64,000 bases of DNA, taken from positions 32,483 through 96,482 of the forward strand of contig JAZTXK010000002.1 of the NCBI GenBank assembly GCA_045636385.1. The letters are read 5' to 3'. Position 1 is the first letter of the stretch. Each line of letters starts with the position of its first letter. The DNA is from CAG-390 sp045636385. GTDB lineage: Bacteria > Bacillota > Clostridia > Oscillospirales > CAG-272. The notes under the pieces are model-generated. The model saw nothing but the letters and a program-made list of their open reading frames with translations. It was not told the DNA's origin and ran no database searches. Position numbers and translations under genes: made by a program. Positions 50,074-58,840 of the stretch are shown here, in pieces.

Positions 50074-50107
50074 AAAAAGCCATTTGCGAAAGCAAATGGC
50101 TTTTTTC
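50074..50107 (-). terminator. Terminator of tRNA-Gln
   Basis: Arms AAAAAAGCCATTTGC/GCAAATGGCTTTTTT with loop TTTC begin right after the encoded CCA on the minus strand. Confidence 0.9.
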
Positions 50108-50182
50108 TGGCTGGGATGGCCGGATTCGGACCGACGAGTGCGGGAGTCAAAGTCCCGTGCCTTACCGCTTGGCGACATCCCA
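50108..50182 (-). tRNA. tRNA-Gln (anticodon TTG)
   Basis: Minus strand, 75 bases including an encoded CCA. Acceptor arms TGGGATG (5') and CATCCCA (3') pair, discriminator G; the anticodon loop CTTTGAC carries TTG (plus-strand 50148-50150), reading CAA; the T-loop is GGTCCGAATCC. No promoter is visible directly upstream, since the DUF3048 lipoprotein gene ends 54 bases away; it may be co-transcribed with it. Confidence 0.95.
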
Positions 50183-50189
50183 TTGCGGT

Positions 50190-50214
50190 CTCCCGATCGG
50201 GGTTCGGTCGGGAG
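50190..50214. other. Hairpin between the DUF3048 gene and tRNA-Gln
   Basis: CTCCCGATCGGGGTTCGGTCGGGAG can form a GC-rich stem of about nine pairs without a T-tract on the minus strand, so it is unlikely to terminate fully; it may mark an RNA processing point ahead of the tRNA. Confidence 0.5.
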
Positions 50215-50235
50215 ATAAAATTGTTTTTATAAGTG

Positions 50236-51498
50236 TCAGTTGCTGACCTTGAAATTCAGCTCGACGGACGAGGTGTCCTTGAGCGATGAATTTACAACAG
50301 AGATAAAAGTCTTACCGCGGTTTATGGTAAGCTTTTCACCGCCCATACCCGTGATAACAAGCTCGGCGGTATCGTTTGCGCGGCTCCATCTTATCGGAAC
50401 GTATCTGCCGTCCGAAATATAATATCCATCGCCGCTTCCCGTGGTCTGGACGTTAAGTCTGCCCTCGGTATCGCCTACGATATTACTTGTCTGCGAGAAG
50501 AGTATGATCACGTTACGGAAGCTCAGTTGCTCGCCGTTTTCCGCATCGAGATGCGGAACGTCGCCGTGCTGATAACGGTAATAATTTCCCGTCAGGCTGC
50601 TGTATACGAGCTGTACCTGCTGATAGAGCGAATACTTGAGTATTACGTGCGTCGATGCGCCGCCCGAAAGATACATCTGCTTGCCTTCGTCGATAAAGTT
50701 GAAGGCGTTCCCTATGTTTCCTGAAATAGAATAGGAATTAGTTTCCGCGAGGTCTGTAATTCCCTTGCCCGTTACCATAAGTGAATGCTCGTAGCCGTCG
50801 CTCTTGTAGCGTTCAACGTCTCTGTAAAAGCCCTGAAGCGCGTAGCGGTCGTTCACACCGTCGATATAGTTAAGACCGAGCTGTGCGATCTTTTCGTAGC
50901 CCTGCGGACTTCCTCCCGCGCCGACCATAAGACTGCCAAACGCCTGCGAAAGGCTGACCATATAGGGTCTTGTCGAGCGTATGGGACCGTAAACTTCAAG
51001 CGTACCCTGACCGTTATCGCCGAGATAATCGTTCGTAATGCCGATAAGGCGCGAGATACCTCCCTCAACCATCATCTCAATCAGTATATCCATCTTCGAT
51101 ATACCGCTTTGAGGCGCGGCGATGCTTACGTTATCAAATATCAGCGAGATCGGGCGAACACGCGAAACATCCTTGGTGAGACGCAGACCCGTTAAGGGAT
51201 CAACGTAGGTGATGATCTCACCTTGCTCGTTGGTTTCGGGGGCGTTTGTCGTAACCTCGGGCGGAAGCGTTTCCGAATCGGTGGGTGAAGACGTTCCCTC
51301 GGGGAGAGTTTCGGCAGGTGTCGGAGACGCGGTCGTTTCATCATGCCCCGCGGTCTCTGCGGAGGTCTCCTCCGCGCTCGTCACGTCATCTCCGAGGCTG
51401 TAAATATAATCGCATCCGAGCGTGCAGAGCACCATAGCCGACATCAAAATCAGGGTCAAGATCCGCAGGATGCGGAGATCCTTTTTGTGCCTTTTCAT
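50236..51498 (-). CDS. DUF3048-domain (YerB-like) lipoprotein
   Basis: A 420-residue protein with a basic start and hydrophobic signal, lipobox TLGC (Cys29), then an acidic Ser/Thr/Glu linker to about residue 85 and the DUF3048 domain: DNVSIAAPQSGISKMDILIEMMVEGG, YGPIRSTRPYMVSLSQAF and a second region with HGDVPHLD. YerB-family lipoproteins are of unknown role in the envelope. The ATG at 51498, right after the stop of the preceding gene, is preferred to an overlapping TTG. Confidence 0.88.
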   Translation of the reverse strand: MKRHKKDLRILRILTLILMSAMVLCTLGCDYIYSLGDDVTSAEETSAETAGHDETTASPTPAETLPEGTSSPTDSETLPPEVTTNAPETNEQGEIITYVDPLTGLRLTKDVSRVRPISLIFDNVSIAAPQSGISKMDILIEMMVEGGISRLIGITNDYLGDNGQGTLEVYGPIRSTRPYMVSLSQAFGSLMVGAGGSPQGYEKIAQLGLNYIDGVNDRYALQGFYRDVERYKSDGYEHSLMVTGKGITDLAETNSYSISGNIGNAFNFIDEGKQMYLSGGASTHVILKYSLYQQVQLVYSSLTGNYYRYQHGDVPHLDAENGEQLSFRNVIILFSQTSNIVGDTEGRLNVQTTGSGDGYYISDGRYVPIRWSRANDTAELVITGMGGEKLTINRGKTFISVVNSSLKDTSSVELNFKVSN

Positions 51499-51499
51499 T

Positions 51500-51796
51500 T
51501 TACGCTCTGTTTGCTCTTTCAAGCCAGATCATACCGATGGAAAGTGCGTTTGAAAGGCCTTCCTTTTCGCCCTGCTTGATGATCTTGCCGGGGTCCTTGG
51601 AATCAACGACCTGAATGAAGATCTTATCGGGCAGATCGTATCCGCGCTCTTTCTTATAAGACATTATCTCAAGGATCAGGAAGCACTTTTCGCTCTTGTC
51701 ACCGTAGCAGATTGTGTGACCTTCGCGGACGAGGGGCTGATCCATATAAGTGAGATACTTACCCTCGACGGGGGCAAAATTTTCTGCGTTTGCCAT
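51500..51796 (-). CDS. Conserved hypothetical 98-residue protein
   Basis: A small soluble protein: MANAENFAPVEGKYLTYMD and then a beta-strand-rich middle (HTICYGDKSEKCFLILEIM). I do not recognise the family. The start has GGAGGTAAC at good distance, and a clear promoter with a hairpin in the leader. It ends one base before the DUF3048 gene, so the two are one operon. Confidence 0.75.
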   Translation of the reverse strand: MANAENFAPVEGKYLTYMDQPLVREGHTICYGDKSEKCFLILEIMSYKKERGYDLPDKIFIQVVDSKDPGKIIKQGEKEGLSNALSIGMIWLERANRA

Positions 51797-51846
51797 CTGT
51801 TACCTCCAAATTGAGTATTTGCCGACAGTGCGGCACATTACATTAT

Positions 51847-51875
51847 ATTTTACCATATTTTAAGTCAAAAGTCAA
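51847..51875 (-). promoter_or_regulatory. Promoter of the 51796 gene and DUF3048 lipoprotein
   Basis: -35 TTGACT (51870-51875), 17-base spacer, -10 TAAAAT (51847-51852); an overlapping second -10 TATAAT follows immediately downstream. Confidence 0.7.
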
Positions 51876-51903
51876 TCGTATTTTGAATTTTCTTTAAGTT
51901 TGC

Positions 51904-53055
51904 TCAAAATTTATTATCATTTTTCGCTATCAGGGGACTTTGTTTGAGAAAATATCCCGTTTCTCTCGGCAAGCTCATCGCCAATGTGTAAAGCGCATCA
52001 AGCCTGCGGGCAAGCTCAAACTGACGCGCTCCCGCCTCGGTCTGCGGCACCTTTGAGGGCTTTGACACAATTTCAATGCCTCTCGCAGCCGATATAACTT
52101 CAATTCCCTTTCCGTTTGCCGCGAGAAGCTCGACGTATTCTGCGGGGCGCTTCAGATCGTCAAGAGTGACACCGAGCATACCGAAAAGCATGGCACGGCG
52201 CAGGCGGGAATCGGTGTATCTCTTCGTCGCCGCCAAGGAAAGCATTTCATCGAGCGATCTCGCCTCCCTCGCGGATGATGCAAGCCTCCCCGCAACTCCG
52301 CCACAGCATTCAGCACATTGCGAAGCATTCTCAACATCCGTGGTTCGCCAAAAATACAGTATCGCGCTCTGCACCGTTTCCATTAAAGCTATCTCACATT
52401 CCGCAAAAGCCTCGTGTATTGCACGCCTTGAGCATTTCGGGAGTTGAAGGTCACTGTAATTTCCGATATTTCCTTCAAGAATTTCACGTCTTATCTCGCT
52501 TGCGGACGGATATGCGCCGTTGACCGCATCCTCGTGATACCCCGCACCCTCTCGCTTGACGGTAACAAAATCCATACCGGGGGCATATTTTTTTCCCGCT
52601 TTCAAATATTCGATGCCGAGAATATCGTTCGACCTAAGCTCGCCGAGTGCGGAAAAATAGTCCGATGCCGTTCCTATTCTCTTATCCTCGGAAGGCTTAT
52701 AATCCTCCGCTTTCGTTGCAAGATCACGGAGCACATTTATATCACCCGACTCCGAGCCGAACGCGATTGTATCAACTCCGAGACGCGAAAGTATATCAAC
52801 ACCCGCCGAGGCAAAAAACTCCGCACTACCCGCAGAATAAGGAAACGGAAGTTCAAAAACCGCGTCCGCGCCCGCCTCGATGGCAGACCTCGCGCGCAGA
52901 TTCTTCGGGATTATCGCAAGGTCGCCGCGCTGAACGGCATTGCCGCTCATAAGGCAGACTATGCGCTCCGCGCCCATCTCGCGCAGACGGCTCATCTGAT
53001 ATTTATGTCCGCCGTGAAGCGGATTGTATTCGCAAATTATTCCGACGTTTTTCAT
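51904..53055 (-). CDS. tmcAL: tRNA(Met) cytidine acetate ligase TmcAL
   Basis: A 383-residue enzyme that makes N4-acetylcytidine at the wobble base of elongator tRNA-Met, using acetate and ATP. The nucleotidyltransferase-fold motif is NPLHGGHKYQM near residue 11 (HxGH), then MSGNAVQRGDLAII and FGSESGDI, in the order of the YlbM/TmcAL family. The ATG is 123 bases from the divergent ackA start; acetate is also the product of that neighbour. Confidence 0.93.
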   Translation of the reverse strand: MKNVGIICEYNPLHGGHKYQMSRLREMGAERIVCLMSGNAVQRGDLAIIPKNLRARSAIEAGADAVFELPFPYSAGSAEFFASAGVDILSRLGVDTIAFGSESGDINVLRDLATKAEDYKPSEDKRIGTASDYFSALGELRSNDILGIEYLKAGKKYAPGMDFVTVKREGAGYHEDAVNGAYPSASEIRREILEGNIGNYSDLQLPKCSRRAIHEAFAECEIALMETVQSAILYFWRTTDVENASQCAECCGGVAGRLASSAREARSLDEMLSLAATKRYTDSRLRRAMLFGMLGVTLDDLKRPAEYVELLAANGKGIEVISAARGIEIVSKPSKVPQTEAGARQFELARRLDALYTLAMSLPRETGYFLKQSPLIAKNDNKF

Positions 53056-53103
53056 TTTCCGGGTTATTCTCCCTTATTTTTATACTAAATTTGCCGTTTG
53101 GAC

Positions 53104-53132
53104 TTGAAATTACTAAAAAGATGTAGTATAAT
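53104..53132 (+). promoter_or_regulatory. ackA promoter
   Basis: -35 TTGAAA (53104-53109), 17-base spacer, -10 TATAAT (53127-53132), 45 bases before the ATG. Confidence 0.85.
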
Positions 53133-53177
53133 ATATAAGTTAATAATTATTTCTTAAATCTACGGAGGAAAAATCCA

Positions 53178-54407
53178 ATGAAACTGCTTGTTGTAAACGC
53201 AGGCTCCAGCTCTCTCAAGTATCAGCTCTTCGATACCTCTGACTATTCCGTTCAAGCAAAGGGTATCTGCGAGCGTATCGGTCAGGAGATCGGAGATCTC
53301 GACCACAAAAACCTCGTCAAAGAAACCCGCACCCAGAAAAAGCTTCCCATCCCCACTCACACCGACGCTGTTCGTATCGTAATCGACGCTCTCACCGATA
53401 AGGAGATCGGCGTTATCTCCGATATGTCCGAGATCGAGGCTGTCGGCCACAGAATCGTCCACGGCGGCTACTACTTCTCCGAGTCCATGCTCCTCACCGA
53501 TGAGGTTCTCGAGAAGCTCAAGCTCTGCTACGACTACGCACCTCTCCACACCGGCGCTCACATTCAGGGTATTCAGGGATGTCTCGCTGTTATGGCAAAC
53601 GTTCCCCAGGTTCTCGTATTTGACACCGCATTCCACCAGACCATGGCTCCCGAGGCTTATATGTATGCTCTTTCCTACGATATGTACGAAAAGCACGGCA
53701 TTCGTCGCTACGGCGCACACGGTACCTCTCACCGCTACGTTGCAGGCGAGATGATCAAGCTTCTCGGCGGCAAGGCAGAGGGCACCAAGATTGTAACCTG
53801 CCACATCGGTAACGGTTCTTCCATCTCCGCTGTCAAGGACGGCAAGGTTATGGATACCTCGATGGGCTTCACTCCCCTTGCAGGCGTTCTTATGGGAACC
53901 CGTTGCGGCGATATCGACCCCGCTATCGTTCCCTACATCATGCAGAAGGAAAATATGACCGCTGATGAGGTTGCTTCCTACATGAACAAGAAGTGCGGCT
54001 ACCTCGGTCTTACCAAGGGCTTCTCTTCCGACTCCCGCGACCTTGAGGGCGCTATCGCTAACGGTCCTTCCGATCCCCACTATGAGACCTCCAACCTCGC
54101 AGTTAATATGCTCAAGCATCAGCTCAAGAAGTTCATCGGCTCTTACAGCGCTATCATGAACGGACTTGATGCAGTCGTATTCACCGCAGGTCTCGGCGAG
54201 AACAACCCCCGCCTCCGTGAGATCGTTTGCGAGGATATGGAATACTTCGGAATCAAGATCAACAAGGAAGTTAACGACAAGACTCTCCGTCAGCCCAACA
54301 TCGTAAAGATTTCGACCGACGACTCCAAGGTTGCCGTTTACGTTATCCCCACCGATGAGGAGCTCGTTATCTGCCGCGATACCGAAGCTATCGTTAAGGC
54401 TCTTTAA
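53178..54407 (+). CDS. ackA: Acetate kinase
   Basis: A 409-residue enzyme making ATP and acetate from acetyl phosphate. Canonical motifs: LVVNAGSSSLKYQ at the N-terminus, VGHRIVHGG, DTAFHQTM, YGAHGTSHRYVAGE and GFTPLAGVLMGTRCGDIDP; AGLGENNP near the C-terminus. It follows a strong promoter and GGAGG site and has highly biased codons. With pflB it forms the formate/acetate branch. pta is not in the window. Confidence 0.97.
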   Translation: MKLLVVNAGSSSLKYQLFDTSDYSVQAKGICERIGQEIGDLDHKNLVKETRTQKKLPIPTHTDAVRIVIDALTDKEIGVISDMSEIEAVGHRIVHGGYYFSESMLLTDEVLEKLKLCYDYAPLHTGAHIQGIQGCLAVMANVPQVLVFDTAFHQTMAPEAYMYALSYDMYEKHGIRRYGAHGTSHRYVAGEMIKLLGGKAEGTKIVTCHIGNGSSISAVKDGKVMDTSMGFTPLAGVLMGTRCGDIDPAIVPYIMQKENMTADEVASYMNKKCGYLGLTKGFSSDSRDLEGAIANGPSDPHYETSNLAVNMLKHQLKKFIGSYSAIMNGLDAVVFTAGLGENNPRLREIVCEDMEYFGIKINKEVNDKTLRQPNIVKISTDDSKVAVYVIPTDEELVICRDTEAIVKAL

Positions 54408-54424
54408 TTAATAATTACAAAAAC

Positions 54425-54462
54425 AATACCGACGTCCGCTTGGGACGTCGGTATTATTTTAT
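54425..54462. terminator. Terminator between ackA and the ATPase gene (convergent)
   Basis: AATACCGACGTCC/GGACGTCGGTATT arms with a 5-base loop, followed by ATTTTATC. Symmetric arms let it serve both converging transcripts. Confidence 0.9.
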
Positions 54463-54478
54463 CATAAAATAGGCTGAC

Positions 54479-55513
54479 TTACAAGTCCCCACGTGCGATT
54501 TTTGCGCAAAGTTCATCGGAATACGCTTCTTTTTCGTCAAAATTCATTGCTGAAATGAATATTTCCTCAAGCTTCATGTGTGCCGCGCCCGCTTCGGCAA
54601 AGGAAGCTGACGCCTCGCCGAGTGCACCGTCGGCAAGCGCACGAATTCCTTCGACACGATCCTTTTGAAGGAGAAATGCACTCCTGTCAACAAAATCCGA
54701 AACGTCGATCGCGCTCTCGCCGCGCTCGGTCACAGGCGATGCGATAACCGCAACGCCGCCTGTCAGGATTCCCGTAAACCGATCCGCAAATACGGGATCG
54801 GGCGACGTCCGACAAGACCCGACGGCGCGCACGAGTGCGTCAAAATACAGATAAGTGCAACCGTAGCCGCGAGCGTCGGTAACGCATAGCGTGTGATGCG
54901 CAGCTTCCGAGAATGTATTGAATCGTCTGAAGCCCTTCATTCCGATTGCGCAAAGCGGTGTGCGAAGGGGCGGCAGCGGCTTGAGATTGACCGCGATTTT
55001 GGCGCACTCCTCCGCAATAGCCGCGGTATCAACGCATTCGTAAACGAGAGCATCAGCCGATCTCATAAGCGCGCCGTAAGCCGAAAGAGCGCGGTACGCG
55101 GCGGAGTAGGCTTTCTTCTTTTTTTCACCGAGCGTGCCGATCTCGCGCCGTCTCTCGCGCAGAATCCGGGAGCTCCAAAATCGTCCGAGGTCGATAATAT
55201 TGTCAACACAACCTGGCGCGATCAGGTCCTCCGAATGAGGTGCGGTGCCATCGATCACGGCAAAGCTATCTCCGCCTCTTTCGGCAAATATGCCGTCGAG
55301 CGAATCGGGATCCGACGAGCAATAGTAATATTCAACGCCGTATCCCGCGCTCTCCGCCGCCGCACCCATCTCGCGCATCAGCCGCGATTTGCCCGTGCCC
55401 GGACCGCCCTTGATTATGTAGCACCTCTCTGCCCTCTTGCGAAAAATCTCCGCAAAGTAGGAAAGGAATCCCCTCTCTGTGTTTGAAGCGGCAAAATAAC
55501 TCTTTTCGCTCAC
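54479..55513 (-). CDS. P-loop ATPase of PRK06851 type, last gene of the spoIIIA transcript
   Basis: A 344-residue protein with Walker A GGPGTGKS (residues 36-43) after YFAEIFRKRAERCYIIK, and DGTAPHSEDLIAPG downstream. It resembles the Firmicute-specific PRK06851 ATPase group. The start is GTG 55513, which overlaps the spoIIIAH stop as GTGA, so it is translated with the operon. Not a standard spoIIIA member; a sporulation role is only suggested by context. Confidence 0.7.
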   Translation of the reverse strand: MSEKSYFAASNTERGFLSYFAEIFRKRAERCYIIKGGPGTGKSRLMREMGAAAESAGYGVEYYYCSSDPDSLDGIFAERGGDSFAVIDGTAPHSEDLIAPGCVDNIIDLGRFWSSRILRERRREIGTLGEKKKKAYSAAYRALSAYGALMRSADALVYECVDTAAIAEECAKIAVNLKPLPPLRTPLCAIGMKGFRRFNTFSEAAHHTLCVTDARGYGCTYLYFDALVRAVGSCRTSPDPVFADRFTGILTGGVAVIASPVTERGESAIDVSDFVDRSAFLLQKDRVEGIRALADGALGEASASFAEAGAAHMKLEEIFISAMNFDEKEAYSDELCAKIARGDL

Positions 55514-56064
55514 TTTTCGATAATGACGGTCTTATCGGGTGTGATTCCCGTCTGCTCGTAGACGATGGTATTGATCTGCGCGATCTGCGCGGGGGTCAGC
55601 GCGGTATCGGCAACGTCAACGACAACGCTGATGCCGTTTTCGGATATAACGGCAACGCACTGTGCAAAGCCCTTCGACATGATAAGCGTTTCGACGTTCG
55701 CCTCGGCTTCCATATCCTCCGCCATCTTCGCGATGTCGGCAAGCGCGGTCGCCTTGACCTCTTCGTTCGAGTTTTCGTCCTCGATCACACTCTGAAGAAC
55801 CTCCATAGCCTCGTCGCGAGCCTTCTGACGGCTGAGCTGGGACGCTACGAAATAACCGTCCTCTTCATTCTCTGCGCCAACGTCTGCGGTTTCCGCACCG
55901 TCCGCGTCCGAAGGCAGATCGTCAGCGTTATCCGCAGGCACAAGTGCCCATCCCACCGCAGCGATTACGCCGACGAGCAGCACGCTACAGATAATAATGA
56001 GATTGCGCCGTCCGAGTCTCTCAAAAAACTCCCGCATCTTCTCGCCAAATTCTTCCTTGTTCAT
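55510..56064 (-). CDS. spoIIIAH: Stage III sporulation protein AH
   Basis: A 184-residue protein with one membrane helix (about residues 21-43), an acidic linker and the YscJ/FliF-like ring domain (QKARDEAMEVLQSVIEDEN, EDMEAEANVETLIMSKG and VVVDVADTALTPAQIAQI). It is the mother-cell half of the SpoIIQ-AH channel across the septum in engulfment. A 66-base gap separates it from spoIIIAG, and its stop couples to the ATPase gene. A good GGAGG site lies before the ATG. Confidence 0.9.
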   Translation of the reverse strand: MNKEEFGEKMREFFERLGRRNLIIICSVLLVGVIAAVGWALVPADNADDLPSDADGAETADVGAENEEDGYFVASQLSRQKARDEAMEVLQSVIEDENSNEEVKATALADIAKMAEDMEAEANVETLIMSKGFAQCVAVISENGISVVVDVADTALTPAQIAQINTIVYEQTGITPDKTVIIEK

Positions 56065-56130
56065 TGTTTTTCCTCCGTAATTCTGATTTGGTTTGTGTTA
56101 TAACTTATTCCCAAGCTTGGACAAATATTC

Positions 56131-56607
56131 CTATCCCGCCTCCGTAATATAAATTTTATTTGCGCCAACACCGAACGCGGCGCAAAGAAGCTCGGTCAGC
56201 TCGGCGCGTACGCGATCGTTTCCGCCGCCGCGACAGGTAACGCCGATCCCCGCCACCCTCGGAGCAGACACCGACACAGCGCAAAGCTGTGCCCCCGAGC
56301 CGCTTCCAAGCTTGACATGCTCAAAGCTTTGCGTGTTGCCTGAAACCGTCTTGTCGGTCGCGTAGACCTGCTCAAAGCCGCCGTCAAGCGTCAGCGTAAC
56401 AGTCACGTCCGATACGCCCTTTACGCTCTCGCAAAGCTTCACCGCCTGCGCTTCAAGATAGGTGCAATACGCTTCGATTTCATCCGTGTCCGACAAGGAC
56501 ACCGCCTCGCTCCCCGCACCTCCAAAGCTTCCCCATAAAAGAAGAAGCAGACCTGCCGCCGCGCCCAGGATCGCATAGATCGCCGCGCGGTTCTTTTTTT
56601 CGATCAT
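56131..56607 (-). CDS. spoIIIAG: Stage III sporulation protein AG
   Basis: A 158-residue membrane-anchored ring protein: short cytosolic N-terminus, a helix (about residues 9-25) and an outer domain with KGVSDVTVTLTLDGGFEQVYA and VAGIGVTCRGGGND. SpoIIIAG forms a large ring in the mother-cell channel. Shorter than the B. subtilis protein (229), chiefly in the linker. Starts with ATGA overlap with spoIIIAF. Confidence 0.9.
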   Translation of the reverse strand: MIEKKNRAAIYAILGAAAGLLLLLWGSFGGAGSEAVSLSDTDEIEAYCTYLEAQAVKLCESVKGVSDVTVTLTLDGGFEQVYATDKTVSGNTQSFEHVKLGSGSGAQLCAVSVSAPRVAGIGVTCRGGGNDRVRAELTELLCAAFGVGANKIYITEAG

Positions 56608-57077
56608 GGTTTACCTCCCACTATCTCACATTCTGCATCGGTATATTGTGCGATCAGGCTCTTGATCTCGCGCGGATCGGTCGCAAGTGCCGCCCCCGAA
56701 AGCCAGACCGTCACACTTTCAAGCGACACTACCGAATCTTTCACGGAAACCGATGCCGTGACCGCCACTCTTTCGCCGTTAAGCCCGAAAGCCTCGCAAA
56801 TCAGCTCTTCAAGCCTTTCCTCGATCAACTCCTGGCTTTCCTCCGCAAGCAGTACCGAAACCGCCTCGTCCGCGGGCATCTCGGCTTCGGGAATTACGAA
56901 TTCGAATACATTTTCGTTTATCATCTCCCCCGCGTCGCGAAGCATTCCGCCCATCGGAGTCACGACCGCAATCAGAAGGCATAGCGAAAGACAAAAATCA
57001 AGCGCACGGCGCACTCCCGAATTATCGTCAGGATAAAGCATCCCAACGAGCATAATCCCCGCCGAAGCGCAGACCAC
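56604..57077 (-). CDS. spoIIIAF: Stage III sporulation protein AF
   Basis: A membrane protein of about 157 residues with two helices at the N-terminus (ASAGIMLVGML and CLSLCLLIAVVTPMGGML) and a soluble C-terminal part, the SpoIIIAF pattern. The start is uncertain: no ATG fits between the spoIIIAE stop and the first helix. I chose GTG 57077 (VVCASAG), with GGGGTAGGTG upstream; an ATT two codons earlier and ATG 57053 are alternatives. Adjoins spoIIIAG by ATGA. Confidence 0.75.
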   Translation of the reverse strand: MVCASAGIMLVGMLYPDDNSGVRRALDFCLSLCLLIAVVTPMGGMLRDAGEMINENVFEFVIPEAEMPADEAVSVLLAEESQELIEERLEELICEAFGLNGERVAVTASVSVKDSVVSLESVTVWLSGAALATDPREIKSLIAQYTDAECEIVGGKP

Positions 57078-57094
57078 ACCAATAAAGTATTCAC

Positions 57095-58234
57095 CTACCC
57101 CATATTGCCCCCAATCGCGACGCTCCCGACAGCAAAAAGCGTCAAAGAAAAAATACAAAGGAGGGATGCCATCGCCGCCGCGGCTATGACGAAGCCGTAA
57201 AGTGACGCGATCTCGCGGTAAAGCCCCGACTCGGTTTTGCATCCGATAAGATCCCCCACCGCCGCCGCGCAATTGAAAACGAACCGCGTCAGGAAAAGCT
57301 CGGTAAGTGTCGGCAAAAGCACGAGCGCAACTGCGATAATTCCCGCAACTCCAACGGTCCCCCTGAGAAGCTTGACCGACGCCGCGAGCGTCCTTAGCGT
57401 CTCTCCGACCGTTCCGCCCACCACGGGAATCATATTTCCCGCAACGAACTTTACCGCACGCACGCCTGCGTTGTCGCCCACCGATGCAAGTACGCTTTGC
57501 GCCGACAGCGACGCGGTCAGGAGCGTTGCGCAAAGTCCGTAAACAAAGGAAAGTGTCCGTTTTATCGAAGCCGTTATTCCGGAGAACCTCAGCGGCGAGC
57601 CGAGCAGAGAATCCGCAAGCGTCAAAGCCATACAAACGCTGACCGAGGGAATGACGAGTGCTGTCGTTCCGAGCTCGATGAGATTAATCTGCAAAAGAAG
57701 TGACGCGCTCGACACCGCCGCGCCCATCGTGTTTCCACCTGAAACGTAGAGCACGCCCATTATGGGTATCAGCGAATTCATCAGAACCGCCAATCTCCCA
57801 AAAAATTTACCCATCGCCGTTATGCGCGGCAGTTGAAGCCCGACCGCCGCCGTAGCGGTCGACACGCCGATCGCAAACGCGATTCCCTTTTTCAAGCCGC
57901 CAACGCTTCCCTCGGCAACGGCATGTAAAAGTCCCGATAAAATCAACAGCCCCACCAGCACTCCGAAAGTGCCGAGCGCACTCCCGATTCCTCCGCAGAG
58001 CAACTGCCACACCGTGCCAAGCAGAAATTGGGGTGAGCTCGCCTTGTTCACGGCATCCGAAAGCCCTGCGAAATCGCCCGAAAGAAATCCGTCGGGCAAA
58101 AGCTCCGCCACGTCATCGGGGATCGCCTCAGCAAAGTCCTCAAATTCATCGGGCACCGACATGTCCTCCGCGGAAACGCAAAGCGGAAACGATAAAATGA
58201 TAATCAATGAAGCAACAAAAAACAGCTTTTTCAT
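57095..58234 (-). CDS. spoIIIAE: Stage III sporulation protein AE
   Basis: A 379-residue protein with a signal-like N-terminus (FFVASLIIILSFPLCVSA), an acidic outer segment, and about eight helices. Family marks include FLLGTVWQLLCGG, NSLIPIMGVLYVSGG, VKFVAGNMIPVVGGTVGE and GDLIGCKTESGLY. It is the integral-membrane core of the mother-cell sporulation channel. It overlaps spoIIIAD by 4 bases. Confidence 0.93.
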   Translation of the reverse strand: MKKLFFVASLIIILSFPLCVSAEDMSVPDEFEDFAEAIPDDVAELLPDGFLSGDFAGLSDAVNKASSPQFLLGTVWQLLCGGIGSALGTFGVLVGLLILSGLLHAVAEGSVGGLKKGIAFAIGVSTATAAVGLQLPRITAMGKFFGRLAVLMNSLIPIMGVLYVSGGNTMGAAVSSASLLLQINLIELGTTALVIPSVSVCMALTLADSLLGSPLRFSGITASIKRTLSFVYGLCATLLTASLSAQSVLASVGDNAGVRAVKFVAGNMIPVVGGTVGETLRTLAASVKLLRGTVGVAGIIAVALVLLPTLTELFLTRFVFNCAAAVGDLIGCKTESGLYREIASLYGFVIAAAAMASLLCIFSLTLFAVGSVAIGGNMG

Positions 58235-58635
58235 ATTCCCGCTCCTGCAAAAAGCTCCTTTACACTTTCGATCACCGATGAGATCAGCGGCAGCGTCAGA
58301 ATGATGATCTCGAATTTTGCCGCAGTTTCAAGAGAGGACGCTACCGACACGGTTCCCATTTCGTGGCATAGGTCGGATGCAAGCTTCGTCATCATCGCGA
58401 TCGCAAGCGCGCGCAAAAGCATGTTTGCGGCGTCACCGACGAGATGCGACGAGCCGATCAGCTCGGTCAGATATTCTGCGATCGGTCGCGCCATAGCGCA
58501 AGCGGAAACGAGCAAAATTACGTTCCCCGAAAGAGTCAGCGGAAGCTCAAACTCCTTCTTTAAGTAGCGCAGAAGAAGGGCGGCAACTGCGCAGATCAAA
58601 GCCACGCCGCAGAGCTTGTACGTGTCAAATCCCAT
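58231..58635 (-). CDS. spoIIIAD: Stage III sporulation protein AD
   Basis: A 134-residue protein with about four helices. The start MGFDTYKLCGVALICAVAAL is set by the overlap with the spoIIIAC stop (TGATG); the open frame upstream is in other genes. The C-terminal VASSLETAAKFEIIILTLPLI matches the family (about 129-133 residues). Together with AC it forms the small-membrane-protein set of the channel. Confidence 0.93.
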   Translation of the reverse strand: MGFDTYKLCGVALICAVAALLLRYLKKEFELPLTLSGNVILLVSACAMARPIAEYLTELIGSSHLVGDAANMLLRALAIAMMTKLASDLCHEMGTVSVASSLETAAKFEIIILTLPLISSVIESVKELFAGAGI

Positions 58636-58829
58636 CAGATTCCGAAAAGTCCGCGCAGGGTCGTAAGCAGATCGCCGATCTCGCTTATCAGCATCAAAAG
58701 CACGGCGAGTATTCCCGAAACCGTCAGCCACGTCACCTGCTCGTCCCTTCCCGTTTTTGAAAGTATCTGCCCCGAAACCGCAACGAGTATTCCGACGCCC
58801 AGCACCTTAAGCACCAAGGTTATATCCAA
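58635..58829 (-). CDS. spoIIIAC: Stage III sporulation protein AC
   Basis: A 64-residue protein with two helices: LVLKVLGVGILVAVSG and LTVSGILAVLLMLISEIGD, with the family's GRDEQ loop (KTGRDEQVTW) between. The start is not ATG: TTG 58829 behind AGGGGGCG gives the expected length (about 64-68). A longer frame upstream has no support. Ends inside the spoIIIAD start. Confidence 0.85.
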   Translation of the reverse strand: MDITLVLKVLGVGILVAVSGQILSKTGRDEQVTWLTVSGILAVLLMLISEIGDLLTTLRGLFGI

Positions 58830-58840
58830 ACAAACGCCCC

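Noticed and set aside
51498..51522. TTG start giving a longer DUF3048 lipoprotein
   Set aside because: It lies inside the preceding gene and adds residues before the basic signal start; ATG 51498 fits better.
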